5,764 bases of DNA from JACCYX01 sp964610045 (GCA_964610045.1 CAZSUN010000176.1:1-5764), one strand, 5' to 3'. Positions 1 to 5,764 are shown, numbered from the stretch's first letter. Numbers and translations: made by a program. The notes: generated by a model not told the origin, from the sequence alone.

Positions 1-12
1 TAGGTTACGCCC

Positions 13-1701
13 ATGAAACATCTTGCGCGAAAAATTGGGGCTCTTGCGGCGGTGACGGCACTCGCACTCTCCGCCTGTTCTTCGGACGAAGGCGAGGGAG
101 AGGGCGACGGCGACGGCGGCACCTCGATCACCGCCTTCACCGGCGCCACGGGAGACATGTCGAAGAACTTCAACCCGTTCTCGCCGACAACCCAGCAGCC
201 GACGAACGGGATCATCTACGAGGCCCTCGTTCACTACAACATGGCCGCAGCCGACGCCGCCGCTGCCGAGCCGACCATGGTGCTGGCTGAATCGACCACC
301 TGGGATGGGACGGGCCAGGTGCTCACCATCGTGGTGCGCTCCGGCGTCACGTGGAGCGATGGCACCCCGATGACGGCCAACGACGTGGCATTCACGTTCA
401 ACTACCTGAAGGCGAATGCAGGCATCAACACCGCCGGCTTCGATGGCACCGCGACGGCCGTGGACGACACCACGGTGACCGTCGATTTCGGCGCGCCCAA
501 TTCCTATACGCTGGCCCCGAACCTGTTGGGGAACACCGCAATCGTGCCGGAGCATCTGTGGACAGATGTGGCCGATCCCACCACCTTCACCAACGAGAAC
601 CCGGTCGGCACCGGACCGTTCACGCTGACGAACTTCACGCCGCAGTCCTACGTGTTGACGAAGAACGCCAACTACTGGGACGAAGGCAAGCCCGCGATCA
701 ATGAGATCCGCTACGTGACGTTCGGCAACGCCGACGCCGCGAACACCGCGCTGCTGAACGGCGACATCGACTGGATGAGCGTGTTCATCCCCGGCCTGGA
801 GCAGCAGCTCGAGGGCAACCCGGACATCACGTACGTGAACAACCACGTGCTGACGACGGTGCTCGCCGCCTGCTCGAGCCCGGATCTCGGTTGCACCGGA
901 CCGCAGACCGACCCGGCGATTCGGCAAGCCATCTACTACGCGCTCGACCGGACCCGGATCAACGCCGCGGCCTTCGAGGACTTCGCGTCCCAGCCCTCGT
1001 ACACGATGATGGTGCCCGGCCGCGACGACCCCTGGTTCGCCGCTGAGCCGGAAGGGCTGGCCTCCATGGATGCCGACACCGCCACGGCCGAACAGAAGTT
1101 GACCGACGCCGGTTGGGTGAAGGGCGGGGACGGCATCTACGCGAAGGGCGGCGAACGGGCCAGCCTGACCGCTCAGGTCGTCAGCGGGTTCAACGACTAC
1201 ATCGCCGCGCTGCAGACCATGACCGAGCAGTTGAAGACCGTGGGGATCGAACTGGTGACTCGACAGGTTTCCTACAACGAGTGGAGCGCCAACCAGAACA
1301 ACGGCACCTTCCAACTGTCCATGGACTCATTGGGCCTCGGCGTTACGCCGAACCCGTTCTTCGTGTACGAGTACCGGTTCGAGACAGCACAGACGGTGCC
1401 GGTGGGCACTCCCGCCAACGGCAACTTCGGCCGCTACTCGAACCCGACGGTGGACGCTGCGATCAATGCCGCGGGCGCCACCAACGACGAGGCGGTGCAG
1501 AAGGAGCAGTACGGCATCATCCAGGCGCAGTTGTTCAACGACATGCCCTACATCCCGGTGGTGCTCAACGGCAACATCACCGAGTTCAACACCTCCCGGG
1601 CAACCGGTTGGCCGTTGGCTGACAACCCCTACGCCTTCCCGGCCTCCTGGAAGCTGTGGGACAACGGGATTGTTGCCAAGACGATCACCCCTGCGGGCTG
1701 A
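13..1701 (+). CDS. ABC importer solute-binding lipoprotein, family 5 (Opp/Dpp-like, probably oligosaccharide)
   Basis: This is the extracellular substrate-capturing subunit of the importer encoded downstream, 562 residues long. Residues 1-22 form a lipoprotein signal peptide: basic start (K2, R6, K7), hydrophobic stretch, and lipobox LSAC with C22 as the lipidated residue. An acidic Gly/Asp/Glu linker (about 24-36) follows. Family 5 (SBP_bac_5) landmarks are NPFSP near 54-58, GVTWSDGTPMTANDVAFTF at 111-129, NPVGTGPF at 196-203, YWDEGKPAI at 221-229, DPAIRQAIYYALDR at 300-313, and the late segment FGRYSNPTVDAAI. The length is normal for the family. The start is secure: an in-frame TAG sits at 1-3 with no usable start codon between it and ATG 13; a weak AGG at 2-4 lies 8 bases upstream. 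The next gene starts 14 bases after the stop. Family 5 proteins bind peptides, nickel, haem or oligosaccharides; I favour oligosaccharide because of the downstream genes, but the binding site cannot be read from sequence alone. Confidence 0.93.
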   Translation: MKHLARKIGALAAVTALALSACSSDEGEGEGDGDGGTSITAFTGATGDMSKNFNPFSPTTQQPTNGIIYEALVHYNMAAADAAAAEPTMVLAESTTWDGTGQVLTIVVRSGVTWSDGTPMTANDVAFTFNYLKANAGINTAGFDGTATAVDDTTVTVDFGAPNSYTLAPNLLGNTAIVPEHLWTDVADPTTFTNENPVGTGPFTLTNFTPQSYVLTKNANYWDEGKPAINEIRYVTFGNADAANTALLNGDIDWMSVFIPGLEQQLEGNPDITYVNNHVLTTVLAACSSPDLGCTGPQTDPAIRQAIYYALDRTRINAAAFEDFASQPSYTMMVPGRDDPWFAAEPEGLASMDADTATAEQKLTDAGWVKGGDGIYAKGGERASLTAQVVSGFNDYIAALQTMTEQLKTVGIELVTRQVSYNEWSANQNNGTFQLSMDSLGLGVTPNPFFVYEYRFETAQTVPVGTPANGNFGRYSNPTVDAAINAAGATNDEAVQKEQYGIIQAQLFNDMPYIPVVLNGNITEFNTSRATGWPLADNPYAFPASWKLWDNGIVAKTITPAG

Positions 1702-1711
1702 GACTCTGCAC

Positions 1712-1715
1712 GGAG
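1712..1715 (+). promoter_or_regulatory. Shine-Dalgarno-like GGAG touching the start codon of permease 1
   Basis: GGAG at 1712-1715 directly precedes ATG 1716 with no spacer. Ribosome binding sites normally sit about 5-9 bases upstream, so this one is badly placed. No better purine-rich site lies in the 14-base gap; GAG at 1700-1702 is 13 bases away and overlaps the stop of the previous gene. Initiation may rely on ribosomes finishing the binding-protein gene. The motif may also be chance. Confidence 0.35.
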
Positions 1716-2705
1716 ATGAAGTACTACGGCAAGAAGATCGGGTTCTATCTGGTTGCCTTCTGGGCCGCCCTTACCATCAACTTCCTGCTGCCCCGCTTGC
1801 TCCCGGGTGACCCCGTCACGACGATGATCAACAAGTTGTCGGCGAAGGGACCAGTCACCCCGGAGACGCGGGCCAGCGTGGAGGCGATGCTCGGGACGAG
1901 CACGGATGAGCCGCTTTGGGAGCAGTACGTCAACTACATCAAGGGCATCTTCAGCGGTGACCTCGGTGTGTCGGTCACGTACTTCCCCGAGACCGTTTCC
2001 TCGGTCATCGCCCGATCCTTGCCGTGGACGATCGGACTGGTGGGCACGTCGATGATCATCGCCGTGGCCATCGGCCTGTACATGGGCCACTGGGCCGGAT
2101 GGCGGCGCGGCACGAGGTTGGACACCCTCGTGCCCGTCACCGCCTTCTTCCAGGCCATCCCGTACTTCTGGCTGGCCCTCATCCTGGTGTACCTGTTCGC
2201 CAGCAAGTGGCAGATCTTCCCGGCCGCCGGCGGATACAACGTCTATGAGGTGTCGCCCGGCTGGAACCTGGCCTTCATCGGCAGCGTGATCTACTACGGG
2301 ACGCTGCCCGCGATCACGATCATCTTGTCGTCGGTGGGCGGCTGGATGCTGGGCATGCGCAACATGATGGTGTCGACGATGTCCGAGGACTACATCCTCA
2401 CCGCAGAGGCGAAGGGCCTGACCTCCAAGCGGGTGCGCACGACCTATGCCGCCCGCAATGCGGTGCTGCCCTCCATCACGGGGTTCGCAACCACCTTGGG
2501 ATTCGTCGTGGCAGGTTCCATCGTCATGGAACAGGTGTTCTCCTACCCGGGCATCGGAAACGTGCTGTTCGCGGCGGTGCAGAACAACGACTACGCACTG
2601 ATGCAGGGCTGCTTCCTGGTGATCACGCTGTCGGTGCTCCTCGCCAACTTCGTCGTCGACATCCTGTACGGATTCTTCGACCCGCGCGCGCGGGTCGAGC
2701 AGTGA
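1716..2705 (+). CDS. ABC importer permease, DppB/OppB type (first membrane subunit)
   Basis: This integral membrane subunit, 329 residues, pairs with the downstream DppC-type permease to form the translocation channel. About six membrane segments can be placed: roughly 8-30, 103-124, 136-164, 185-212, 250-275 and 296-320. DppB-type landmarks are PRLLPGDPV at 26-34, FSGDLGVS at 79-86 in the external loop, and the cytoplasmic coupling (EAA) loop at about 224-252 with EDYILTAEAKGL and the closing AVLP. SYPGIG at 276-281 and the terminal FDPRARVEQ are also family-typical. ATG 1716 was chosen because MKYYGKKIGF leads straight into the first membrane segment, as in relatives. A GTG at 1656 would add 20 unrelated residues and overlap the binding-protein gene by 46 bases. 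WMLGMRNMM and YAARNAVLP resemble, from memory, sugar-importing members of the class. The gene is intact and ends 19 bases before the next start. Confidence 0.93.
   Translation: MKYYGKKIGFYLVAFWAALTINFLLPRLLPGDPVTTMINKLSAKGPVTPETRASVEAMLGTSTDEPLWEQYVNYIKGIFSGDLGVSVTYFPETVSSVIARSLPWTIGLVGTSMIIAVAIGLYMGHWAGWRRGTRLDTLVPVTAFFQAIPYFWLALILVYLFASKWQIFPAAGGYNVYEVSPGWNLAFIGSVIYYGTLPAITIILSSVGGWMLGMRNMMVSTMSEDYILTAEAKGLTSKRVRTTYAARNAVLPSITGFATTLGFVVAGSIVMEQVFSYPGIGNVLFAAVQNNDYALMQGCFLVITLSVLLANFVVDILYGFFDPRARVEQ
2677..2698. repeat. Perfect 22-base palindrome at the 3' end of permease 1
   Basis: The two TCGA ends flank a 14-base GC-only core (CCCGCGCGCGCGGG), and the whole 22 bases equal their own reverse complement. 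The centre is between 2687 and 2688. In RNA it could form a hairpin with a 9-base-pair stem and a CGCG loop. It lies inside codons for the conserved DPRARV ending, 4 bases before the stop codon. There is no T run after it, so it is not a standard intrinsic terminator. It could slow or pause transcription, stabilise mRNA, or simply result from GC-rich codons for D-P-R-A-R-V. Confidence 0.6.
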
Positions 2706-2710
2706 GCGCC

Positions 2711-2715
2711 GGGAG
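2711..2715 (+). promoter_or_regulatory. Ribosome binding site of permease 2, deciding the start
   Basis: GGGAG at 2711-2715 is 9 bases before ATG 2725, a workable spacing, but only 3 bases before the in-frame GTG 2719. This favours ATG 2725 as the start. Confidence 0.6.
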
Positions 2716-2724
2716 CGTGTGCGA

Positions 2725-3672
2725 ATGACAACTGCAGCAATGGCCGCGATCAAGCCCACCAAGGCGAAGCGGAGCTGGCTCCCGGCGAACCCGAAGGTGC
2801 GTACCGGCCTGATCATCGTCACCCTGATCGTGCTGTTCGCGATCTTCGCCCCGCTGTTCGTCGGCAGCCCCGATGCCACGTCCGACGACTTGCGGATGTC
2901 CCCCTTGGACCATCCCCCGCTCGGGACGACCCAGACCGGCCAGGACGTCTTCGCCCAGTTGGCGTGGGCCTCCCGCGGATCGCTCACGATCGGCCTGATC
3001 GTGGGCTTGGTCACCCTGGTGCTCTCGACGATCTTCGGCATCTTCACCACGTATGCCGGCGGCGTGTGGGACGACGTGTTCGCACTGTTCACCAACGTCT
3101 GGCTGATCATCCCCGGCCTTCCGCTGATCATCATCATCTCCAGCTACATCCCGCAGAAGGGCGCAGTGCTGATCGCACTGGTGCTCGCGCTGACCAGTTG
3201 GGCGGCGGCTGCACGCGTCCTGCGATCGGTGACGCTCAGCGCAAGGCGCCGCGACTACATCCTCGCCTCCCGGGTCTCGGGCGAGCGCACCTGGCGCACC
3301 GTGATCATCGAGCTGATGCCGAACCTGATCCCGATGATGGCGTCGATGTTCGTCTTCGGCATCCTCGGCGGCATCCTCGGCGAGGCGGGCCTGGCGTTCC
3401 TCGGCCTGGGCGCCACCGACACCTGGACCTGGGGCACGATGCTCTACTTCGCACAGAACGGGCTGGCGCTGCGGCTGGGGATGTGGTGGTGGTTCATCCC
3501 GCCCGGTGCGATGATCGCACTGTTCGGGATGGGCCTGTCGCTGATCAACTTCGGCATCGACGAGATCATCAACCCGAAGTTGCGCAACACCAACAAGGAG
3601 GCGACCGAGCGCTACGAGAAGGCTCAGGAAGAGGCCCGCATCGCCCTCGCTAACGAAGGGAGCCCGGCATGA
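2725..3672 (+). CDS. ABC importer permease, DppC/OppC type (second membrane subunit)
   Basis: This is the second channel subunit, 315 residues from ATG 2725. A basic N-terminal cytoplasmic stretch (K10, K13, K15, R16) precedes membrane segment 1 at about 27-46. The DppC landmark after it reads PLGTTQTGQDVF at 65-76, where peptide-type members have LGTDxxGRDxF/L. Further membrane segments lie near 85-110, 122-142, 147-165, 201-222 and 258-278. The cytoplasmic coupling loop is at about 174-203 (RRDYILASR, then LMPN). EAGLAFLGLG at 220-229 is diagnostic of the family. The end reads NFGIDEIINPKLR (275-287), not the peptide-type GDxLRDxLDP, which supports membership of the oligosaccharide branch. 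A charged tail follows (about 288-312, rich in E, K and R). The stop overlaps the next gene's start as ATGA. A GTG two codons upstream (2719) is an alternative start, making little difference. Confidence 0.92.
   Translation: MTTAAMAAIKPTKAKRSWLPANPKVRTGLIIVTLIVLFAIFAPLFVGSPDATSDDLRMSPLDHPPLGTTQTGQDVFAQLAWASRGSLTIGLIVGLVTLVLSTIFGIFTTYAGGVWDDVFALFTNVWLIIPGLPLIIIISSYIPQKGAVLIALVLALTSWAAAARVLRSVTLSARRRDYILASRVSGERTWRTVIIELMPNLIPMMASMFVFGILGGILGEAGLAFLGLGATDTWTWGTMLYFAQNGLALRLGMWWWFIPPGAMIALFGMGLSLINFGIDEIINPKLRNTNKEATERYEKAQEEARIALANEGSPA
3358..3381 (+). repeat. Perfect 12-base tandem duplication inside permease 2
   Basis: GGCATCCTCGGC occurs twice in direct succession (3358-3369 and 3370-3381), in frame, encoding GILG-GILG at residues 212-219 just before the conserved EAGLAFLGLG segment. 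It lies within a membrane helix. It may be a small slippage duplication or a chance result of similar codons; the gene stays open. Confidence 0.7.
3655..3662 (+). promoter_or_regulatory. Ribosome binding site of ATPase 1
   Basis: GAAGGGAG at 3655-3662, inside the end of permease 2, ends 6 bases before ATG 3669. It supports that start and the ATGA overlap. Confidence 0.6.
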
Positions 3673-4625
3673 GCGCCCACGCACCCGGCGTCGTGCTCTC
3701 CGTGCGCGACCTGTGCATCGACTACGTTGCTGAGCACACCGTGCATGCAGTGAAGAACGCGACCTTCGACCTGTCCCGAGGCGAGATCCTCGGCCTGGCG
3801 GGTGAGAGCGGATGCGGGAAGAGCACCCTGGTCTACGGAGTCTGCCAGCTGCTCAAACCGCCCGCCCTGATCACGCGGGGGTCCGCAACCTTCCACGGCA
3901 GCGACGGAGCCGAGATCGACCTGCTCAACCTGGCCGACGAAGAGCTGCGGCAGTTCCGGTGGAAGCGCGTCGCCATGGTCTTCCAGGGCGCGATGAACGC
4001 CTTGAACCCGGTCCTGAAGATCGGAGTCCAGCTCGGGGACGTGTTCACCACCCACCGTCCGGAGATGAGCGGCGATGACATCGAGAAGGCCACCGGGGAA
4101 CTCCTGGAGCGCGTCGGGGTGCCGCGCAACCGGCTGATGTCCTACCCGCACGAACTGTCCGGCGGGATGCGGCAGCGGGTGATGATCGCCATGGCGATGG
4201 CGCTGGACCCTGAGATCCTGATCATGGACGAGCCCACCACCGCGCTCGATGTGCTCGTGCAGCGCGACATCCTTCGCGAGATCACCCGGCTTCGCGAGGA
4301 GGTGGGGTTCGCGGTCATCTTCATCACCCACGATCTGCCGCTCCTGCTCGAGATCAGCGATCGGATCGCGATCATGCGCGCCGGGGAAATCCTGGAACTG
4401 GAAGAGGCGTACCAGCTGTACACCCAGCCCAAGAACGACTACACCCGGCGCCTGCTGGCGTCGTTCCCGAGCCTCACCGGCGAGCAGGGTGATTTCATCC
4501 GCGGAGGGCTCAACGAGCAACTGCTGGAGATGGACGCCGTCAGCGAGGATTCCCGCTCGGTGGACCCGCCGATCGACAAGGACACGCAGGACAAGTACTC
4601 GACGCAAATGGGAGGCGGCGCGTGA
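3669..4625 (+). CDS. ABC importer ATP-binding subunit, DppD/OppD type
   Basis: This cytoplasmic ATPase, 318 residues, drives transport together with the DppF-type ATPase encoded next. All motifs are intact: Walker A GESGCGKST (45-52 plus T53), Q-loop Q106 in VAMVFQG, signature LSGGMRQR (163-170), Walker B ILIMDEP with D187 and E188, D-loop TALD (191-194), and H-loop H221 in ITHD. The signature form LSGGM marks the DppD side of the pair. The C-terminal extension has NDYTRRLLASFPSL (256-269), where peptide-type proteins have HPYT. No cysteine occurs after residue 59, so the cysteine-rich tail that binds an iron-sulphur cluster in OppD/DppD proteins is missing; the last 40 residues are acidic and not recognised. 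ATG 3669 overlaps the previous stop (ATGA), and its own TGA overlaps the next start (GTGA). The substrate cannot be told from this subunit. Confidence 0.94.
   Translation: MSAHAPGVVLSVRDLCIDYVAEHTVHAVKNATFDLSRGEILGLAGESGCGKSTLVYGVCQLLKPPALITRGSATFHGSDGAEIDLLNLADEELRQFRWKRVAMVFQGAMNALNPVLKIGVQLGDVFTTHRPEMSGDDIEKATGELLERVGVPRNRLMSYPHELSGGMRQRVMIAMAMALDPEILIMDEPTTALDVLVQRDILREITRLREEVGFAVIFITHDLPLLLEISDRIAIMRAGEILELEEAYQLYTQPKNDYTRRLLASFPSLTGEQGDFIRGGLNEQLLEMDAVSEDSRSVDPPIDKDTQDKYSTQMGGGA
4611..4615 (+). promoter_or_regulatory. Ribosome binding site of ATPase 2
   Basis: GGAGG at 4611-4615, within the last codons of ATPase 1, is 6 bases before GTG 4622. Its strength and spacing support the GTG start and the GTGA overlap. 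Confidence 0.7.
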
Positions 4626-5461
4626 GCACCCTGGAGGTCCGCAACCTCGTCAAGGAGTACCACCTGCGTGGCGGTCTGCGGGGAACGACGCTGCGCGCCG
4701 TGGACAATGTCAGCTTCACGCTGGAGTCCGGGAAGACGATCGCACTGGTCGGTCAGAGCGGCAGCGGCAAGTCGACGATCGCGAAGATACTGATGCAGCT
4801 GGAGCGCCCCACCACCGGCGAGATCCTGCTGGACGGAAAGCCGGTCGGGCGGCGCGGCAAGGCGCTGGCCGAATACCGTTCCGATGTGCAGATGGTGTTC
4901 CAGGACCCGTTCGCATCGCTCAACCCGTTCCACAGCATCGGCCATCACATCGTGCGGCCGCTGAAGCTGCACAACCCATCGATGTCCCGGGAGCAGGCGC
5001 GCGCGGGGATGCTCGAACTGCTGGCCCGGGTCCGCCTCGACCCGCCGGAGATCGCCGCGGCGAAGCGGCCGCACGAGATGTCCGGCGGACAGCGGCAGCG
5101 CGTGGCGATCGCCCGGGCGCTGGCGCCGAAGCCGAAGATCCTGGTGGCTGATGAGCCGGTGTCGATGCTCGACGTGTCGATCCGGCTCGGCGTCCTCAAC
5201 CTGCTCGCCGACCTGCAGCGCGAAGAGAACCTCGGCGTGCTCTACATCACCCACGACCTGGCGACCGCCCGGCACTTCTCCGACGAGATCATGGTGCTGT
5301 ACAAGGGCGAGGTCGTCGAGCACGGGCCTGCCGACGATGTGATCCTCCGCCCGCAGCACGAATACACCCGGTCCTTGGCGGAAGCTGCGCCCAACCCGGA
5401 GCGCCGCCTGGCCGAGCGTGCGCAGCGGCGCGGCCTGGACCAGGGCGAGGCAGACTCGTGA
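4622..5461 (+). CDS. ABC importer ATP-binding subunit, DppF/OppF type
   Basis: This second ATPase, 279 residues, pairs with the DppD-type subunit. Motifs are complete: Walker A GQSGSGKST (44-52), Q-loop Q94 in MVFQDPFASLNP (the SLNP extension is typical of DppF/OppF), signature MSGGQRQR (153-160), Walker B ILVADEP with D177 and E178, D-loop SMLD (181-184), and H-loop H211 in ITHD. EPVSMLDVSIRLG is the form I associate with oligosaccharide importers; peptide-type DppF usually has EPVSALDVSIQ. HEYTRSL at 246-252 replaces HPYTxxL. The protein then ends after a short charged tail without cysteines, so it is shorter than classical DppF (about 320-330 residues). GTG 4622 overlaps the previous TGA and has a good ribosome binding site; MSTLEVRNLVKEY is a normal N-terminus for the family. 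Its own stop overlaps the manA start as GTGA. Confidence 0.94.
   Translation: MSTLEVRNLVKEYHLRGGLRGTTLRAVDNVSFTLESGKTIALVGQSGSGKSTIAKILMQLERPTTGEILLDGKPVGRRGKALAEYRSDVQMVFQDPFASLNPFHSIGHHIVRPLKLHNPSMSREQARAGMLELLARVRLDPPEIAAAKRPHEMSGGQRQRVAIARALAPKPKILVADEPVSMLDVSIRLGVLNLLADLQREENLGVLYITHDLATARHFSDEIMVLYKGEVVEHGPADDVILRPQHEYTRSLAEAAPNPERRLAERAQRRGLDQGEADS
5447..5450 (+). promoter_or_regulatory. Ribosome binding site supporting the GTG start of manA
   Basis: GAGG at 5447-5450 is 7 bases before GTG 5458. The alternative ATG 5473 has no comparable purine-rich site upstream, so GTG 5458 is preferred. Confidence 0.5.
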
Positions 5462-5764
5462 CATCCGGGCCGATGGCCGTCGCCCCGTTGTTCAAGGAGC
5501 GTGTGTGGGGCGGCACGACGCTGCGGGAGTGGTTCGGCGATCTCGTGCCTGCCGGCACGATCGGCGAGTGCTGGGCGATCAGCGGACTGCCCGGGGACTC
5601 GGGGCGGATCAGCGCCGGGCCGGGCGCCGGCGGCACGCTCGAGGAGGCGTGGCGGTCCGGGCTCGTGACCGGCAGCCCGCGTGACGACGACTTTCCCATC
5701 CTGGTGAAGTTCCTCGACCCCACCGACTGGCTGAGCGTGCAGGTGCATCCCAACGACGAGCAGG
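5458..5764 (+). CDS. manA: Mannose-6-phosphate isomerase, class I (N-terminal part, cut by window edge)
   Basis: This zinc-dependent cytoplasmic enzyme interconverts mannose-6-phosphate and fructose-6-phosphate. Only the first 102 codons are present, and the frame is open to the window edge. The visible part follows the short Bacillus-type ManA pattern: KERVWGG (13-19), IGECWAIS (35-42), a Gly-rich stretch ending in GTLEEAW (59-65), then FPILVKFLD (79-87) and LSVQVHPNDEQ (92-102). Q95 and H97 of QVHP correspond to metal-site residues of the family; the other zinc ligands lie beyond the window. GTG 5458 overlaps the preceding TGA and has GAGG 7 bases upstream; ATG 5473 would shorten the protein by five residues without losing a conserved motif. 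The overlap suggests coexpression with the importer, implying that transported material yields mannose or mannose-6-phosphate. Some close homologues are annotated only as type I phosphomannose isomerases of unproven activity. Confidence 0.88.
   Translation, partial: MTSGPMAVAPLFKERVWGGTTLREWFGDLVPAGTIGECWAISGLPGDSGRISAGPGAGGTLEEAWRSGLVTGSPRDDDFPILVKFLDPTDWLSVQVHPNDEQ

Noticed and set aside
1..12. Promoter or operator ahead of the binding-protein gene
   Set aside because: Only 12 bases are available; they hold an in-frame TAG and a weak AGG, not enough for a promoter or operator call.
1656..1715. Upstream GTG start for permease 1
   Set aside because: It would overlap the binding-protein gene by 46 bases and add a cysteine-rich, family-unlike leader before MKYYGKKIGF; no well-spaced ribosome binding site precedes it.
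2677..2698. Intrinsic terminator at the palindrome
   Set aside because: No T run follows, it lies within coding sequence, and the operon clearly continues.
2719..2724. GTG 2719 as the start of permease 2
   Set aside because: Its spacing from GGGAG is only 3 bases, against 9 for ATG 2725; the two added residues carry no information.
1629..3137. A 502-codon open frame on the minus strand across the two permease genes
   Set aside because: It runs against two clear permease genes, is rich in R, H, D and V in no family-like order, and reflects the lack of stop codons opposite GC-rich codons.
13..5461. Naming the genes dppABCDF, oppABCDF or nikABCDE
   Set aside because: Family membership is clear but the substrate is not, and several motifs argue against a peptide or nickel importer.
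2623..5464. Further long minus-strand open frames (2623-3684, 3624-4607, 4439-5464)
   Set aside because: Each is the antisense shadow of a well-supported plus-strand gene; their translations show no recognisable domain.
1..5764. Mobile elements, CRISPR arrays, tRNA or other RNA genes, toxin-antitoxin or defence genes
   Set aside because: The whole window is filled by six adjoining importer/isomerase genes with gaps under 20 bases, and none of these structures was seen.

Overview
The window reads as part of a single plus-strand operon from a high-GC Gram-positive bacterium (Actinomycetota). The grounds are GC-rich DNA with mostly G or C third codon positions, GTG starts, a diderm-independent lipoprotein-type binding protein, and very tight gene packing. 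Genus cannot be fixed from the sequence.

Layout, left to right: a lipoprotein solute-binding protein of the extracellular family 5 type (13-1701); a DppB/OppB-type permease (1716-2705); a DppC/OppC-type permease (2725-3672); a DppD/OppD-type ATPase (3669-4625); a DppF/OppF-type ATPase (4622-5461); and the first 102 codons of a class I mannose-6-phosphate isomerase, manA (5458 to the window edge). The five transporter genes make one complete ABC importer: one binding protein, two membrane subunits and two nucleotide-binding subunits. The gaps are 14 and 19 bases, followed by three stop/start overlaps (ATGA, GTGA, GTGA), so the last four genes are probably translationally coupled. No stretch longer than 20 bases lies between genes, and there is no terminator, RNA gene, mobile element or CRISPR array. 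The promoter lies upstream of the window.

By sequence family the importer belongs to the dipeptide/oligopeptide (Opp/Dpp) class. Several details point to the branch of that class that imports oligosaccharides: the end of the second permease reads NFGIDEIINPKLR instead of the peptide-type GDxLRDxLDP, the second ATPase has SMLDVSIR, both ATPases lack the cysteine-rich C-terminal tail of peptide-type DppD/OppD, and a sugar-phosphate isomerase gene overlaps the last transporter gene. The working model is uptake of a mannose-containing (or mannose-yielding) oligosaccharide, with ManA moving mannose-6-phosphate into glycolysis as fructose-6-phosphate. The substrate itself is inferred, not shown.

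I found no clearly undescribed system. The points most worth a second look are the coupling of manA to the transporter, the odd ribosome binding site of the first permease, and a perfect 22-base palindrome at the end of that gene.
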